64,000 nt of DNA from Mugil cephalus. Taxonomy: Eukaryota > Chordata > Actinopteri > Mugiliformes > Mugilidae. Under the pieces are notes generated by a model that saw only the letters and a program-made list of their open reading frames with translations, ran no database searches and was not told where the DNA came from. The stretch lies in NCBI RefSeq assembly GCF_022458985.1, contig NC_061774.1, forward strand, positions 14,126,616 to 14,190,615, written 5' to 3'. Shown in pieces: positions 28,195-42,755 of the stretch (the first letter of the stretch is position 1; each line of letters opens with the position of its first letter). A program made the position numbers and the translations under genes.

Positions 28195-31100
28195 AATATC
28201 AGTTTACAGAAGGGGGTAGGCTGAGGTCTCGCAGGGTCAAGCCTTCACAGGGCGACACGCATGGTCTACGTCCTGGAACACAACACTTCGAAATCAAAGC
28301 GATATTTCATGATTTTTATAGAAGAAAATAGGCGAATGGTAGAAAATTCTAAGTGTATTTATGAGGGAAGAGAGCTACGGTTTTTCCTGTCCGTTCAAGG
28401 AAAGCCTGCCGGAGTTATGGATTAAACGTCACCGTGCAGCATCCTATACAAAACACACACATTGCGCCTGACAGTTTAATGGTGTGTACATGTGTGCTCA
28501 TGCGTGTAGAAGTGCGCACACTTCTAATGCGAGAGAGTGTGCACATGCGGAACCGCCAGCGGGTCACTGGTCCTACCGCCCGATCTGAAAAGCAGACGGT
28601 CACGTAGCGCGTTGGCCATGTAAAATCTAAAATCTGTCTCCTGCCACCCATCCATAACAGGCCAGCAGCTGCCAAAGTCAATGCGGTTCAGGCACACGCC
28701 GTCACCATAAACCCTATGTAACACATTTCTCATTTGATACGCCTCTCAGCCATTTGCTCTCCAGAGCACACAAACAGCTTTCGCCACTCTCTCGCGCACA
28801 CACAATCCATTTGCACAGGCACACATACGGGACGCGCACACGCAGCCTGGTGAAAGGTTTTTCTTCCTGCGAGCTGTAACAGGTGTGGTGGGGGTAAGAA
28901 GGGGTAAGCTGATCCAGTCCCGGGGACACACTCGTTCTCCACTCTTGCCAAAACATCCATAGTCCCACTGCTATCCCTCACCTCCTGAAGGGAAACTTCC
29001 AATCAGTTCGGCAGATCAATACGCCCTCGCCTCGGGATATGAGGCTCAAAAGCCAACTGGAAGCACTTAAGGAGAGGGGGATCTGTATCGATTACAAAGG
29101 GTTAATGAGACCTTGTGCTTTTCTTTTTTTTTCTTTTTTGAGGCTGGAAATGCACGGCTTGGCTAACTGAAACACATTGGTGCAACTTCACTGCAGTTAA
29201 CACCATTAAGTCCATGGCCTTGTGTTTTTAACAGTATACACAAAGGTGAGTATGGTTGAATGAATAGATGATAACAGCTCCTCGGGCAGAGCGTAGCATT
29301 GTGCCACGATGAATCAGTGCAGACTGAACCGGATAACCAGAAAGAAAGCAAACTGGTAAATCTTTTATCTGCACCACAAGTAAAAATACTGAGAACGATA
29401 AGGTTCGGGATGCCGCGACATCTTTGCTCTGCCATCAATTATTCAGCATTGCCTTTTCTAACCCTTTAATTATACATCAATGTTAGAATAACAAAGGCTA
29501 AGGACGCTCACTGTGCCCTCCACTACAAAGGCCGGGACAATGAAACCGGATGGGAGATCTTTAGCCTTTAGGTAAGGGATGGAGGACGACGGAAGAGGAG
29601 GAAAAGGCCTTGAGGCGGCTCTGGAGCTGTCATTTATGATGTGTCCACCTCACCCACTGTGTGATCAGAGATCAAAGGGTTAACTGAAACTCTGGCCTAT
29701 GGCCCTGTGCTTACATTATTCAGCAGCTTGTTACAACAGCCTGTTCCCTGATCTCACACGCATGGAGACAGGCCTGGAAACTCCAGGGAGGGGAACACTG
29801 GGGACGAATAGCCGGATTAAGAAAAAGGGGATGACAGAGCGGCTGGCAGACTGCAGAGAAGAAAGGTGGAATAGAATGAGGGGAGGACCTGAGGGATATG
29901 GGGGGGGAGAAAAAAGGAGGACTTACTGGTATGAAAAGAGGTATTGAGAAAAGGGAAGGATGAGAAAGTGGTGAAAGACAGTGAGTGAGCACAGGTGGAT
30001 GAAGCAGGGAAAAGAGGAGGGCTGTCCATCCAAATCTGCCTGTTGCCAGGGGAGAACCTCTGAATATGGATGTTTAACCTTTGGACCACATACCTGATTT
30101 GTTAGCTCAGCTCCACATTTATTCTGCGGCAAACAGATGATTTAAACAATATCTAAAGTGTTTCTGGTCTTTGCACAACAAACAGGCAGAAAACGCCACA
30201 GCCCATTTCCTTACATCTCAAATATGTTGAAGCGTAATGGTAATGGAAGGCCCTCTGCGCTTTCCTGACAAAACCGTTCAAAATCATCCCTTTCTCTCAC
30301 CTCTCTCACTAATGGATACCTGAATGCTGTCTGGTAGCGCGTTCAAACAGACATCCACCGGCTTTAAACTCGCCTGAAATAGTGGTCTCAGGCACACACT
30401 CGCACAACACGGGCAAAACAACAAAGCAAAACAACATCCATCAGATGAGCGCTGAACTGACAGGGACCGTGTTTTGGGAGCGCCCTGTTTATAGTCCCAG
30501 ACTTGCGCCGCTGCTCAGTGAGCGGGCTCCTTTGTTCATTAATTGATTGGCCTCCCCTGCCGAGCCCCAGTAACTAGGTTACACAGATCCATGAAAAGAG
30601 TAGGATTGGCCCCCCTGGTAAAAGGCGGAGGACGGATAGACGGCTTCGGGGCAGGAATCCGAGTGTTAATATAACTAATGGAGTGAGGACGACAGTAACT
30701 TTATTGAAATCACCCTCATCTAATTAGAGCAAGCAACCGATGAGAGCAAAGAGGGACAGGAAGGAAGAAAGGCTGGATTCCATTATGCAAGAGTGATGTC
30801 GCCGGCGTATCAAGTGAAAGGGTCGAGGCTGCGGAAAGGTGAAGTGATGGCTGTAAGAGAGACAGTGCGATGTTCACTATCCAGGTGTCACTGACAGCTC
30901 TGTGTCACCGTCGTACCGACAGGAGCTTGTAACATCCCATCACCGGGCTCGCTGTCACCTCTCCTACTGCCGACAAAGTGAGAAATGCTTTTCTAAAACA
31001 ACGGAGAAGGTTAAGGAGAAAGTAGAGGTGGTCTTGTGAACTTCACTCCCAGGTCACAGAGGCATGTGCTCTAAGTGGAGTACCAGGCCTTTAGTGCCGT

Positions 31101-31351
31101 GCTGTTTGATGAAACTAAGTGACCTCTGAGACAGGGGAAAAGCTTAAAAACCAGAAACGCAGCGTGCAGGCTTTTTCTGTATCGCAAGGGCAGGAGAGGA
31201 AACAGTTTGGCTCAAACTCTGCACTAAGGTCAGAAACTAACAGACACCACAGAAATATTTACTTCAAAAGTTCATAAAAGATCAGTGAATTTACACGGGT
31301 TAATTAGTATAAGAGAAAAAAGTTATAAAGAAAAGAGTTATACCCCAGCAG

Positions 31352-31870
31352 GATGCAGCCTGACACAAGCCCCTTTCGTATCGAACGAAAAACCTGGGCC
31401 GACGCGGGTCGAATGACCTGACAATCGACCTGGGACTTTATCGACTCGGCTTCAGTGTGAACAGGAATGCCGTGTCGACCTGATGTACGATGCCAGACTG
31501 TGTCATTGTAGAAGCTCCAGGTCTGTGAGCAGCTCAAAAAAAAAAGAGCAAAGGTTTGATCTACTCCCATAAAAGACTGATCTCTGAAGGGCAGAGAGTT
31601 TTGTCCATTTTAATCCAATCGGTGAATTAGCCCTACGTCATGTTCATGTGGAAAACCACACTAAAGAATCTTGATGTGAAATGCGCATGCACGGCTTTGT
31701 AGGTTGTATAGCGATATGCCACACTTTTTATCAATCATGGCAACGCATTGGCAAGACCGTGAGGTCCACGAGCTGCTCTGCATCTGTGGAGAAGAGGAGA
31801 TTCGGTGCACAATGTGTAATGATGACGTCGTCAACGCAATGATGTATGAGAGGGAGGAAAAAACAGGCAC
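31352..31870 (+). mobile_element. PIF/Harbinger-like non-autonomous copy with Myb-like gene scrap (copy 1)
   Basis: Shares with 42010-42755 a GGGTCGA-rich terminus (TCGAATGACCTGACAATCGA), a middle GACTGATCTCTGAAGGGCAG and a reading frame starting ATGGCAACGCATTGGCAAGA (about 31737). From recall, that frame resembles the N-terminus of the Myb/SANT-like protein of fish Harbinger elements (TTHWQDREVHELL…GEEEIR). It then jumps to TGTGTAATGATGACG, as does the longer copy much later, so most of the interior is deleted. No right terminus is seen. Confidence 0.55.
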
Positions 31871-31918
31871 GCAGCTCTCACAATGGGAGGTCAGACTTGG
31901 TGTTTTTTTGATATAAAA

Positions 31919-32220
31919 GGGACAACTCAAAAAAAAAAAACATCAGAAACAGCACAAGGTCCTCCAAATTCACTACATCCCAAAATGATCAAGCATCTGT
32001 GGGATGCACTGGAACAAACCTCATCCACAGAGGAACCTCCCCTCAACCCATAGGCCCCCACTAACAACATTATGTTGCCAGACACCACAAGACACCCTGT
32101 GGTGTCTGGACCATGTCCATTCTCTGATGAGTCACAACTGTTTTGGAAGCACAAGGGAGACCCTACACCACTACACATATATTGGGTAGGTGGTCATAAT
32201 GTTATGCCCGATCGGTGTAT
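31919..32220 (+). mobile_element. Decayed Tc1-like element, 3' fragment (copy B)
   Basis: Ends in GTTATGCCCGATCGGTGTAT, the inverse of the CACCGATCAG terminus of copy A. The body aligns with the transposase C-terminal part of copy A (shared CATCTGTGGGATG-like and CAAGGGAGACCC motifs). It abuts the Harbinger-like copy at 31352, and the 5' end is lost. Confidence 0.65.
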
Positions 32221-35200
32221 AAGTGTTGGTGCGACTCCTTGAAATTCATTATTGACCGAGCATGCCGCCACAGTATGAGTCAGTATTGTCAGGTCAAAAT
32301 GTAAACAAATCTAAAGCCTGACGTGGAAAGGAAAAACAACCGGCACACTGTTGTGAGTAATACAAGCTGGCCGACCTCAGACCAGGCGCCCCAGCCGTCA
32401 AAACCACAACCGCTAACCACTGTCTTAAAAAAAAAAAAAAAGAAAAAAGAAAAGAAAAAAAATACAAGATGGGACCATTTAGGAGAAGCCTGTAGTTTTT
32501 TGTTTGTTTTCTGATGGGAAATAAAAACAGCAAAATATAGTGCAGATTGAAAAGAAAAAAAAAAGGATATTCTAACGCAAATTAATTAATGACCAAAGTG
32601 AGCCTAAATTTAGATTTAAAGAGGCGTGAAAGCCTCCTTGCAAACAGTAAATGTCTCGGCCAGCCCTATAACGCTTCCAATAACAGAGACGGAGACGCGC
32701 TCTGCCCTCCCTGTCTGCGCAGGGCACAACAGCTGAATCAACGGGAGGGTCTGCATCCACCCTGCATGCCTCAGAGGATACAAGTTTCCACCATACAGTT
32801 TATCCCTCAGGTGACAGGACTGATCTCCCCGCACTAACGGAGATGAACACAAGCAGATGGGGAATGTGGCAAACGGTGCCACTCTCAGCCTGATAAATAC
32901 AGGCAGTGTGTGTGTTAATGGCGGTCAATATCGGGGGGGAGAGAGTGGTGTGGATGTCATTGGCAATAGGTTAGCATTCAAAACAAAAATCAAAGGAGGC
33001 CTGAGGCTGGCTTTGGAAAAAAAAAAGGAAAAAAAGAAGAGGCCCATCAGAGTGTGACTCTGCAGAAAATTGTGCTGGCATAGTACTTCTCAACCCTAGA
33101 GGGGCGTGACAGCTCACAACACAATATTAATATATTATTTGATCTGCCCACCCTCAAGCGATGGACTCACAATGCATTACAAACTCCAGCGGGGTTCAAG
33201 ACCCAGAGCAGCGGAGCAGTTGACCACGTCTCACAAGGGATGACTTTCAGGTCACTGCCGCAGAGATGAGGTTAACATTACTGTCACTGGTCGCCAGCAG
33301 GAGACAGAAGGACGAGTACAGATGAGAAAATGAAAACGAAATCCGAAGCATTTCGCTTGTATTCCTTCAGACTTCCAAGTACCTGCTGCAAATTGCAGCG
33401 GCTCCCTTAATGGTGTTGTCTCTAAAACCTTTATCACTTATTCATTACTTTAGATTTTCCAGCGGCAAGGGTTGAAGCCTCGTCTTTTGTCTAACTGAAG
33501 GCTAGTCAATGTGATCAGTCAATCCTACTAAGAGCTTTCCTTTGGGGGGGATTGGGGAGGGGGCTATGAAGACAAACACTGAACCGCTGTACCGCTACAG
33601 CATATGGTGTGTGTGCATATTCAAAATCACTTTAATTTCAGGCTGTTCAAAATTTGTTGAGAGCGTAAAATGTCAGGCCGTAATGAATGGTGAGGTTTCC
33701 CCATTGTTCCACTTGTCAGGAAGCGGATGATCCCATTGAGCAGGATAGCACTGAACTAGTATCCCACACATTCAAGATGTGATTTTAGAGTGGCTCTCAG
33801 TGCCCATTTAATCAATAAAAACTTTGAAAGGAAGAGAGGAAAAAAAAAAAGCCATTTTATTTTTTGCACCACGTCTCACTTCGCTTCCCCAAAATCTCCC
33901 CTCACACATGGAAGCGTGCGCGGCTCTAATTAGCTGTGTCATATCCCTTGACGACTCCGCCGCTTCCTCTCACCGGGAAGATTAACCACAACAACACTAA
34001 TATCGGCCTTCACGTCAACACAATTAGGCGGAGAGTGAAACACGAGGCATGTCGTCACATCTCCCAGGCTTCATTAGGCCTCACAAAAGACATCTTGACG
34101 ACAGACACGCTGCTGCGTCTGCAGGTTGGGGATGTACACGAGCAGGTGTACTTAGCAACCCCGTCGCCATGGGATGCCGTTTGTCCCAGATAATACACTA
34201 TGGCCAGCTTTACTGTTGGTAGTAGAGGTTATAAACTGAGCCAAAAGGCAACTTCACATTAAATGCGGCTTTTTAAGGTTCGAGCTGAGCAGTACCAGGA
34301 TGTCTAGCAATTGTTACAACTTCCGTCAATAACTTCCTCATCAGTGGACGTTTCGTGTCAACGCTAGTGGTGTGTACATGGGTAATTCTGTTAAAGGTCC
34401 TGGTATCTTTACCCCAAAGAACATCCACAGTTGAAATGACTGGAAGGAAAACCTTAAAAACACTTCCTCAGTTTCTGCGTAGACGCTTATAAAAATCCAC
34501 AAACATGCCTGTCTGATAATCTACCAGAACTATTTCAATATGAACCCGGAGCCGTGATGACTTTTGAATATGAAATTAAAGAATGCCAATTCAATCTTTC
34601 TAAATCATCCATGATCGGGAGTTGCCTCAGGAGGCCTAAATTCAAGGAAGCCAGGAAACAGAAGGTTTAGACAGCTTGATATAGAGCCATCTGAGGACAA
34701 TCCATTGTTTCAAATTGCTTCCAGACGCTCCATACTTTAAACTGTTGCATTTTCTGGCAATAATTTGTCATTCTTTCAGTCAGTCTTGGAGCTTCCTATT
34801 AGTTTGCGTCAGCCAAACCACCACCCAAAGCATGGTTGCATAGTGAGCAAGTGAACTTCTGGCGACTTTGGGCGGATTCTTATTTTCTTCTGTTACAAGG
34901 ATTCTTTTATAAACTCCCGGACCATTAAGCTATGCAGAGAGCACAACACTCTGAAGCAAAACTAAGAAACACCTATTCCTTACGGTCCATGCGCCGTTTA
35001 ATAAACAGCTCTTTTTTATGCCAAGAAGACATTTCTAGAAGATTATCTCATTTCACAGCAGGTTCATCATTATAAATACACATACTTAAACACAAAAGTG
35101 TAAAATGGAAAGCAAAGCGTAGCAGCCCCATCATCAGAGTACCACTAAACAACTGCAACATACTAGAACTCATTTACCAATGACACACACCTCAGTCTGA

Positions 35201-38200
35201 TCTATTAATAACTGCTGATGCCATTTTGGTTACATCACAGGAGTCTATTATATACAGTCGATTTTCTAAAGCGCAAAACAATTTAATGTCGCTTCTTTCA
35301 CCAAACAGCCCCCCTGCTCCAGTTTCCTTAAACTGAATGTTTTCTATATTGCTTTGTCACACACGACGGTAGACGTAACATTTTTGGGGCGGAAAGAAAA
35401 ACAAATGTGAAGACAATGCAGGGCAGAAGTGTTAGAGCCCAGCATGGATTTAAAAGTCGCTAGTGGACCAAGCATTTCTGGGGACTCCAGGATATTTTGT
35501 TTGCGGTTTGCATTCATACCACTATAAGAAGTGACAACACTCAGCTTGACTAAACTTATGTCATCAATATTTACACAGATAACATATTATCAACATTGTA
35601 ACCATTAGGGCTAAGGTTCCTCTTGTTGTTGGTCAGCTGACCAATCAGACGGCCAACAAAGAGTCAATTATGTCACTCAAGACACATGTTCAGGGAAAGT
35701 ACCTAGCCTCCAAGTAAGAATGAAAGAAGACCTTTAAAACCAGACAACAGTCATTTTCATTTCCTGTTGAGGCAGGGTAATTCCTCCTACACTTACAGGA
35801 ATTATTCTAATGTTTCTTGACCAAAATGGTCCCAAAGGGCCTGACATTTTGCTTTGCGAGACATCTGTCAAGTATGTTTTGGAATTTCATCACGGACAAA
35901 TTCAAGTTGACCCCAGCCCTGGTGTGGGCGAAGACCAGCACCGATGTTTTGGACCAGAGGCTGTTTTAACCTGCTGGAGAAATGACATTAATAACCACAC
36001 TGGAGTCCCCCCCCCCACTACACTTACGCACAACCCACAGTTTCTACTGAACCCAGACGTTCAGAAAAAAAAATTAAGTAAATACACTTTCATTTTAGAA
36101 TTTGTATACAAGTTTACATGAAATACAGTTCCTATTAAGTGGACAAAAATAGATTTTGAAGTAAACAAATTACATGTTGACTCCCGCATTATTTTCAGGT
36201 CAGTGGAGTCAATGCACTAAAAGCCAAAATATATTTATTTACTTATTTATTGACTCAAGATTTATCTTTAATTGAAAACTGACTGAAATAAAAGAATCAC
36301 CTACGTTTTAATGGCATTATACAGAAATATAAATAAATATTTTTTTATGGTAAATAAAAAAATGAAAATCCAGATTTATAATTTCAATGTAGCGCTACAG
36401 ATGTTGCTAATTAAAATATATGCTACATCTATAAGGAAAAAAAGTGGAATTAACACATTTGTTCCTTAAAGCATCAAATGCTTCCAACTGATCATGTGTG
36501 GCAGAGCGCTCGAGAGTCAAATCAGGTGAATGTGCGCCGTCTCTTCAGCAATAAGTCCTGCCATGCGCACGGTTAACAGAAATATCTGGCTCAGCCTTCA
36601 AAAGTTGTTGTTGCTGGATCCTTGAACAATATTTTCATTTAGACCTTCAGACCACCTAAAGGTTCCCGGTGGGAAAAACTCTCTTTTTTTTTTTCACCGC
36701 ACGAAGAACAGACACGGGTGGGAAGACAGAGATCTCCCTATGATCGGATATGCTGTCAACCGACATTAGAGCGCACGGCAGATATTTGCAGCTTTCTGGA
36801 AACATCTGTAGGCTCATAGAGGACTGTCAGGAAGGCAGGGTAAACATCATGCTTACTAGCATCTCACACCCCTGTGCTAACCACGCCTGCCAATCACATG
36901 AATCAGGCTTGTTGCCGAGTTTCAGATGTGGATGAAGGGATGCCGTGCAATGGAGGGTACAAGCCCAGCGGGCAGCAGCAAAAAAAGAAAAAAAAACAAA
37001 AAAAAAAAACACGGCCATCAACTGCTAAGCAAAGTAGAAAGTTTGAGACTCAAAAGACAAAACAAATACACAACAAATGTGCAGCTAATTGAGACATAGC
37101 TCCAAACAAGCACTTAAGTGATAGCTTGAGACAGCGAGTTGAAAAATATGCAATAGGAGAAGAAAGAGATGTGAGATCTGCCAGTGAAGAGAGGCAAACG
37201 GGGCACGGAACAAAAAGCGCAGAGGGGGAAACAAGAGAGCTGGAAAACAGAGGAAATCTAACAAAAGACAACAGAACATAGTCGGAACACAGTGGAGCCC
37301 AGCACAACACACCAGAACAGGCTGTAATTGTGTTGTGCGGGACTGACCCCAGCGCATCCCAGCAGGCATTGCATGATGAATGGGCCTGGCGATGACTACA
37401 TCCCACACCCCCCCCCCTTCCTCCTCCTCACATGCTCTTTTCTCTCCCTCTCTTCTCTGTCGCCACTATTAGCCCTCCTTCTGTCCCTCCCTTTCCCCAA
37501 AACCGCACTCTATTCAGCTGCTGCCATCCCACAAGATTAATTTGCATTCAGTGCACTTAGTCCTCGTATTGTGCTCTGACACAATGACATATTACAGTGC
37601 ACAGCGCACCTATTAAACATACAGTCTAGCTTGAGGTAGAATGCTTTTTTTAGGGTTTTTTTTTTTTCCAGGATGGCTATCATAGAGTACAAATGTGTAA
37701 AGCAAGAAGCATGAAGATACGGCTTGATTGGCTACGAACACAGACAGGCACTGACACACAAGTCACAGTGGAATCATTACAGGAACAGTTAGATAACCTC
37801 GATTAATGATTCACTAGACCCAAACTAATAAACTGGGTCAGATTGTGTTAGCGGTGGCGGCAAGAGCAGAGAGACCTTCAGGTTAGGCATCAGTGTGTGA
37901 GAGAACAGCGGCAATGAGATCGAGCAAGAAAAAGAATATTAAAGAGTAAGGGAGGAAAAAAAAAAAAGCAATAGAGGTGTTGGTGTTACTCTACGGTAGA
38001 CCCCGAGGAAAGAGACAGTAATGCATGGGAAATAGGCTTTTTCCCGCAGCTTTCTTTGCTCCCATTCTCCTTCTGCTGTTCCGCCGCGCTCGTGTCCAAG
38101 GGGAGCGGAAAAAAAATGAAAAAAAATAAAAAGGGAGACCAAATTTAATTTGCTATACTGTCTCTAGCCATCTCCCAGTGCGCCTGGGGGCAAAAGAAAT

Positions 38201-41200
38201 GGATTCTGGAATTTAAAAAGATGAGTGAAATAAAGAAATAAAACAGGGCACTCAGGAGAAGGCGTCAGAGACAATAGCACAGAGGGTGGCGGGGAGAAAT
38301 GAGAGCAGAGTTTGAGGGGAGCAGAAGGGGTGGGCAAGGAGTTGGGAGAGTGTTATGTAGGCCAGATATTAACTGCATGGTTATCATAAACCGGCTCCGA
38401 GACATGACCATCTGGAGGGGCCGCAGGGTTACTCAAACAATCAGATCAGGGCGGCGATTGCAGCCACCGCTGACGGTACGGCATCCAAACATGGAGGTTG
38501 TCGAGGGGTTAACAACACATTACCTCACCCTATTGCGCTCCCAGGGGAGGCGCAGCAAGTGCGGAGTGGTGGTGATGTGTGTGCACTTTCCTTAAAGCCC
38601 GAAGCGCACCTTTGGGCTATTTCTCCACAAAGGGGAGCTCAGAGGAGTGACGTCAGCACAGAGATGGAGGCTGTGCGCGGGAGTCAAGCGTGGAAGATGG
38701 AGACTGGGGAGGTTGTCGTCTCTGGCGGAGGTACATTACTCCCCTCCAGCTCTTCTCTACCTGTCACATAAGCACTTTGAGGACTCAACAGTATAGCCGG
38801 AGCCTTGACAACTTCAAATGCTTTCCTTGCTGGGGCAGATCAGAGGCAGCACGAGGATAAAGGAATGAAGAAAGAGGAATCTACAAAGCGCCAGGGCTGC
38901 TCTCTGTCGAGCCACGACACGGATGTCGTGAAATTCATTATCAAAATTCTTTGACCGAGTTCATCCCACCGCTCAGTCCCACAGTGAATTAAATGAAGGG
39001 GGCCCCACCCCGGCCCATTGAGAGCCAACGAGCTCTGGTCAAGCTGCAGCGGAGAGTTGGGGGGCCATTACCAAGAGAAAACAAACGCAGACCAGTGGCC
39101 AGCCACACACAGCCCGGCCCAGACACCTGTGTCCTATTCAACAAACATATCCGGCCACTTAACACTTCGCAGAGGGGGTAGGGTGCTGTTTGTGTTTGGA
39201 GGCTCGCACACCCCACTAAAGTTCCTTTAGTTGAGCTTCTTTACCCAAACAGCCTCCGAGACTCTCTGCGAGGAGCAAATGCTTGCCGCTGTAGCCCCGT
39301 TGTGCTGAGAGCAGCCAGCCGTTACACCACCTGACCGCCACAACTGACCCCACTCGAAGAGCTGCAGCCTCTGAATAAAACCGGCCAGAACCCGGCAAAA
39401 CAAAGCTCATTCATCCTGCTGTCACTCGCAGCCTCCAGCCACCCTTCTGTCTAGGTGCCCCAGCTGTTTCAGGACTGACGCGAGGGTTGCCAACACCTGT
39501 CCTGCACAGAAAGGGACACACACACAGACACACACACACCTCTGTACCACCCACGATGGATGAGAGACAGCAGGCTGGGCAGGCACGGCTCCGCCTCGGA
39601 TCAGTGGAGGCGTACACTTGGAGCTGCCAGAAGCTAAACCTTGGGTCGGCATCATTACAATTCTTTCCACCTCAGCAATTCAAAATGGAGAAGAGGCATG
39701 CCATCAGCTGTGGCCACTTCGTTACTGAACTGTAATGGAGATGACCCATAACCCTGGCAATGCGAAGATAGTTTCCACCCAAAGATTGGGGTAAATAGTC
39801 AGGCTGAGCTGTTTAGATGCATCAACAGATGACTGCATGCCACACGCTTTGTTTGCAGTGAAGTCAAACGCAGTCACAGATGGGAGCCGACTGGACACCA
39901 GATGACCTGGTGCGGTGTGGTGGTCTGCTCGGGGGGAAAGAGAAGGGAACAGGGGCGCTGGGCACCAGATGCCCTGCTAACGTTTACTCAGTCCTGCTGT
40001 CCTGGTGGGACGCACTGTCCTACTAGGATCAGGACAATGAGCAGAGAGAGCGTGTAGCAGATGAAGCCCAGTTTCATGCTGTACCGTCGTCCTAGCTAAC
40101 AACAGCCTCTGTCATCGCTGGCTAACAGAGGAAAAGTGAAACCTCTGCGTGACCTCGCGTAGGCAGTCGCTCCTCGTTTTCTTTACAGGAACGCTGCTCA
40201 TCAAGAGAGTACTGTAAACAGAAACTCTGGTCGGTAAACATAGAACATGGGTTTCCTGACAGTATCGGGTCAAGGCCGTGATCTTGTTTGGGAGCAGTCA
40301 AACAATACGAGGAAAGACTGCCACAGGTACAAAATAACGGTGATACTCTTAGTTAAAAGCAAGTAAAACTAATGTAGGCAAACTCTGCAATGGCTGCTAT
40401 GTCTGTGAAGGTCACAATGTTCCATTTTTGCCTGAACTACTTTAGAGTGTCAAGTTGGCGGTCATTTTAAAAAAAAGCTGTAGTTTGATGGACCGCTGAA
40501 TACTGAAATGTGATTCTAATAGGATGTTCAGATCGGTATCGGGGGCCAGTTGTGGCATTTTTAAATGATCGCATGGGATTGAGCACGCAGCCATGCCTGA
40601 TCTTTTGTATTTGTATAAACCAAAACCAAACATTAGAGAACGTGACTAAACATGTCTGCTGCCTGGAAGTACTTTACACAACTGAGCAGAGATTTCTATT
40701 GTATAGTTATATAATGCTGGTCTAAGCAGAACTGTGAACTAGTGTATGTTGTCACAGCGTGGATGTTTAAGTTGGGCTATACACCGCAGGACTATTTCCA
40801 GGACACTAGTTATTCATTTTGTTAAAACCATCCAGTGTTTTTGTTTTGTCTTTTGTGATAAGAACAAATATATATATAAAAAAAAAATCGGTTGTTTTCT
40901 CACAACAAAGAAGACTCTGCTGTTGTACAATAAAAAGAAATCTTTACAGAATAGCTTCTTTCTTAACGCATTGCAGAGCTTTTGAACTGTCATACATATA
41001 GGCTTATATTGGATTGGTTTTGAAGCTTATTGTACTTAATACAGTTGCACAGTGCACAAGGAGAATACAAGATAAGAAAAGTCTATATAAGTCACCAGCG
41101 GAGGGAATTTTGTTTGTTTACAACATATGCACACAAAAAAATGAATATAGAATAAAAAGTAATCACCTAGATCAGGACTTGGATTAGCCTATTATCAATA

Positions 41201-42009
41201 TTAAATGATCAGGAGCAAAAAAAACTTGATTGGGACATTAGAAACATGTCTTGGTAGAATGCACAAAAGCACCCCAAGTGTCTATGAAAATTAACATAAA
41301 GATGGAACAAATAAACACCACTTAAAGCACATGGAAACAGTTGAACAAGTCAGAAAACCAAGAGGATGTTTGTCAGCCACTTTTAGCATTACCAGCTGAT
41401 AACAATCCCTTAGTTGCAGTTTGAGCATAGTAACATTGTAGCAACATGTCCACAAATAGAAGATGATGGTGCTGCATGTATGACAGACTTAATGGGACAC
41501 ACATTAACAGCTCTGCTGATGCACGGAGTTGCCATCTTGAGTTTTGGGAACTTTCCAAGCCAAAATTAAAACTTGTAAACTCAAAACTTATGTAGTTCAA
41601 ATAGATCACACTCTTGTTTAACAAATGATTTCCATGTTGTATCTGGACAAGTTTTTTAATGGATGGCCATTTCCGCAAGTTGATTTGTCTCTTTCTTGAC
41701 CTGAATCTCAATTACATGCTTTGGTTAGAAATTCTCAATAACTGTATTCTCGTGAGTTCCTGTTAAACTGACCCTCCAGTATGGCTGAGCCCTGAAGAAG
41801 ACGGTTTGAACAAGGCGTTTCTGAATGTTTGGTGGATGCTACATTAAGCTGATGTTTGCTAGCACGCCAGATAGCTATGGCTGACTCGAGGATGAAATCG
41901 ATGGGATATTTACTTTAGTACAATTTGTTGATGGCTTCGCTACATGTCTGTGGTACAGTTAACAGTCACTATTAGCACATTTTCCACAAAATGTACACCA
42001 AAGCGCCTC

Positions 42010-42755
42010 CCACACTGCACGAAAAAACCCGGGTGGCCCGGGCATTTCGACCCAGGTCAAATGACCCGGTAATCAATCTGGAATTTTACCGGCTCGGCTT
42101 CAGTGTGGACGGGCATCCCGCATCAACCCACTAATTTACACCTAGGCGTTGATGTACCTGCTCTGTTTTTGAGCTGCGAGCAAAAAACAGAGCAAAGATT
42201 TGGTTTACTCCTATAAGAGACTGATCTCTTAAGGGCAGAGATTTTTGTCCATTTCTTTCAACCAAACTAATCAAATGTGTTGTTACACGATCGTTAATGG
42301 AAGCGCATTAGCCCTACAAATGGCACCAATCGGGGAATGCATGTGCGACTGTGTTTATATACAGCTTGTATAGCAACATGGCACACATTTTTTTAATCAG
42401 TCATGGCAGCGCACTGGCAAGACTGAGGCTGTGTGCATCCAAGGAAAAGAGGAGATTCGGCGGGAGATTTCGAGCACTGTGCAGTGATTTACTTGAATAT
42501 CAGCAGCCTTTTGAAAGAGCGGGGGTTTGACTAGTCCATTCTTCAGGTCATCAACAAACTGAAAGCGTAAAAAGAAAAACTGACCAGATGAACAGGAGCA
42601 GCATGGGACGCACCATGCTGTCCATTGTTTTATTTTGCAGTGTTCCAGTGCACTTAAATGTGTAATGATGACGATGACTTCTGGAAATATGAAAGCACAC
42701 GAGGTGGGTCGACCTGGGTCTGAAAATCCTGTGTCAACCCGCTATTTTCGATGTT
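42010..42755 (+). mobile_element. PIF/Harbinger-like non-autonomous copy (copy 2)
   Basis: Left terminus with GACCCAGGTCAAATGACCCG, right end GGTGGGTCGACCTGGGTCTG, forming imperfect inverted termini. The interior starts a Myb-like frame at about 42403 (ATGGCAGCGCACTGGCAAGA), soon disrupted by frameshifts and stops. An 'ATCAACAAACTGAAAG' segment fits the second half of the same domain. Family by recall; not functional. Confidence 0.55.

Larger units (their letters stand above)
22601..31350 (-). other. ndst1 intron 1, central part with candidate regulatory DNA
   Basis: No recognised coding sequence. Contents: balanced, repeat-poor sequence around 22900-23200 and 25500-25850 that looks like candidate conserved non-coding DNA, CA microsatellites at 23777-23819 and 28168-28194, poly-T at about 24175-24198, poly-A at about 27440-27462, and a short hAT-like scrap near 26108-26190. 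A SOX plus homeodomain-type site cluster sits at about 30528-30550. Confidence 0.5.
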
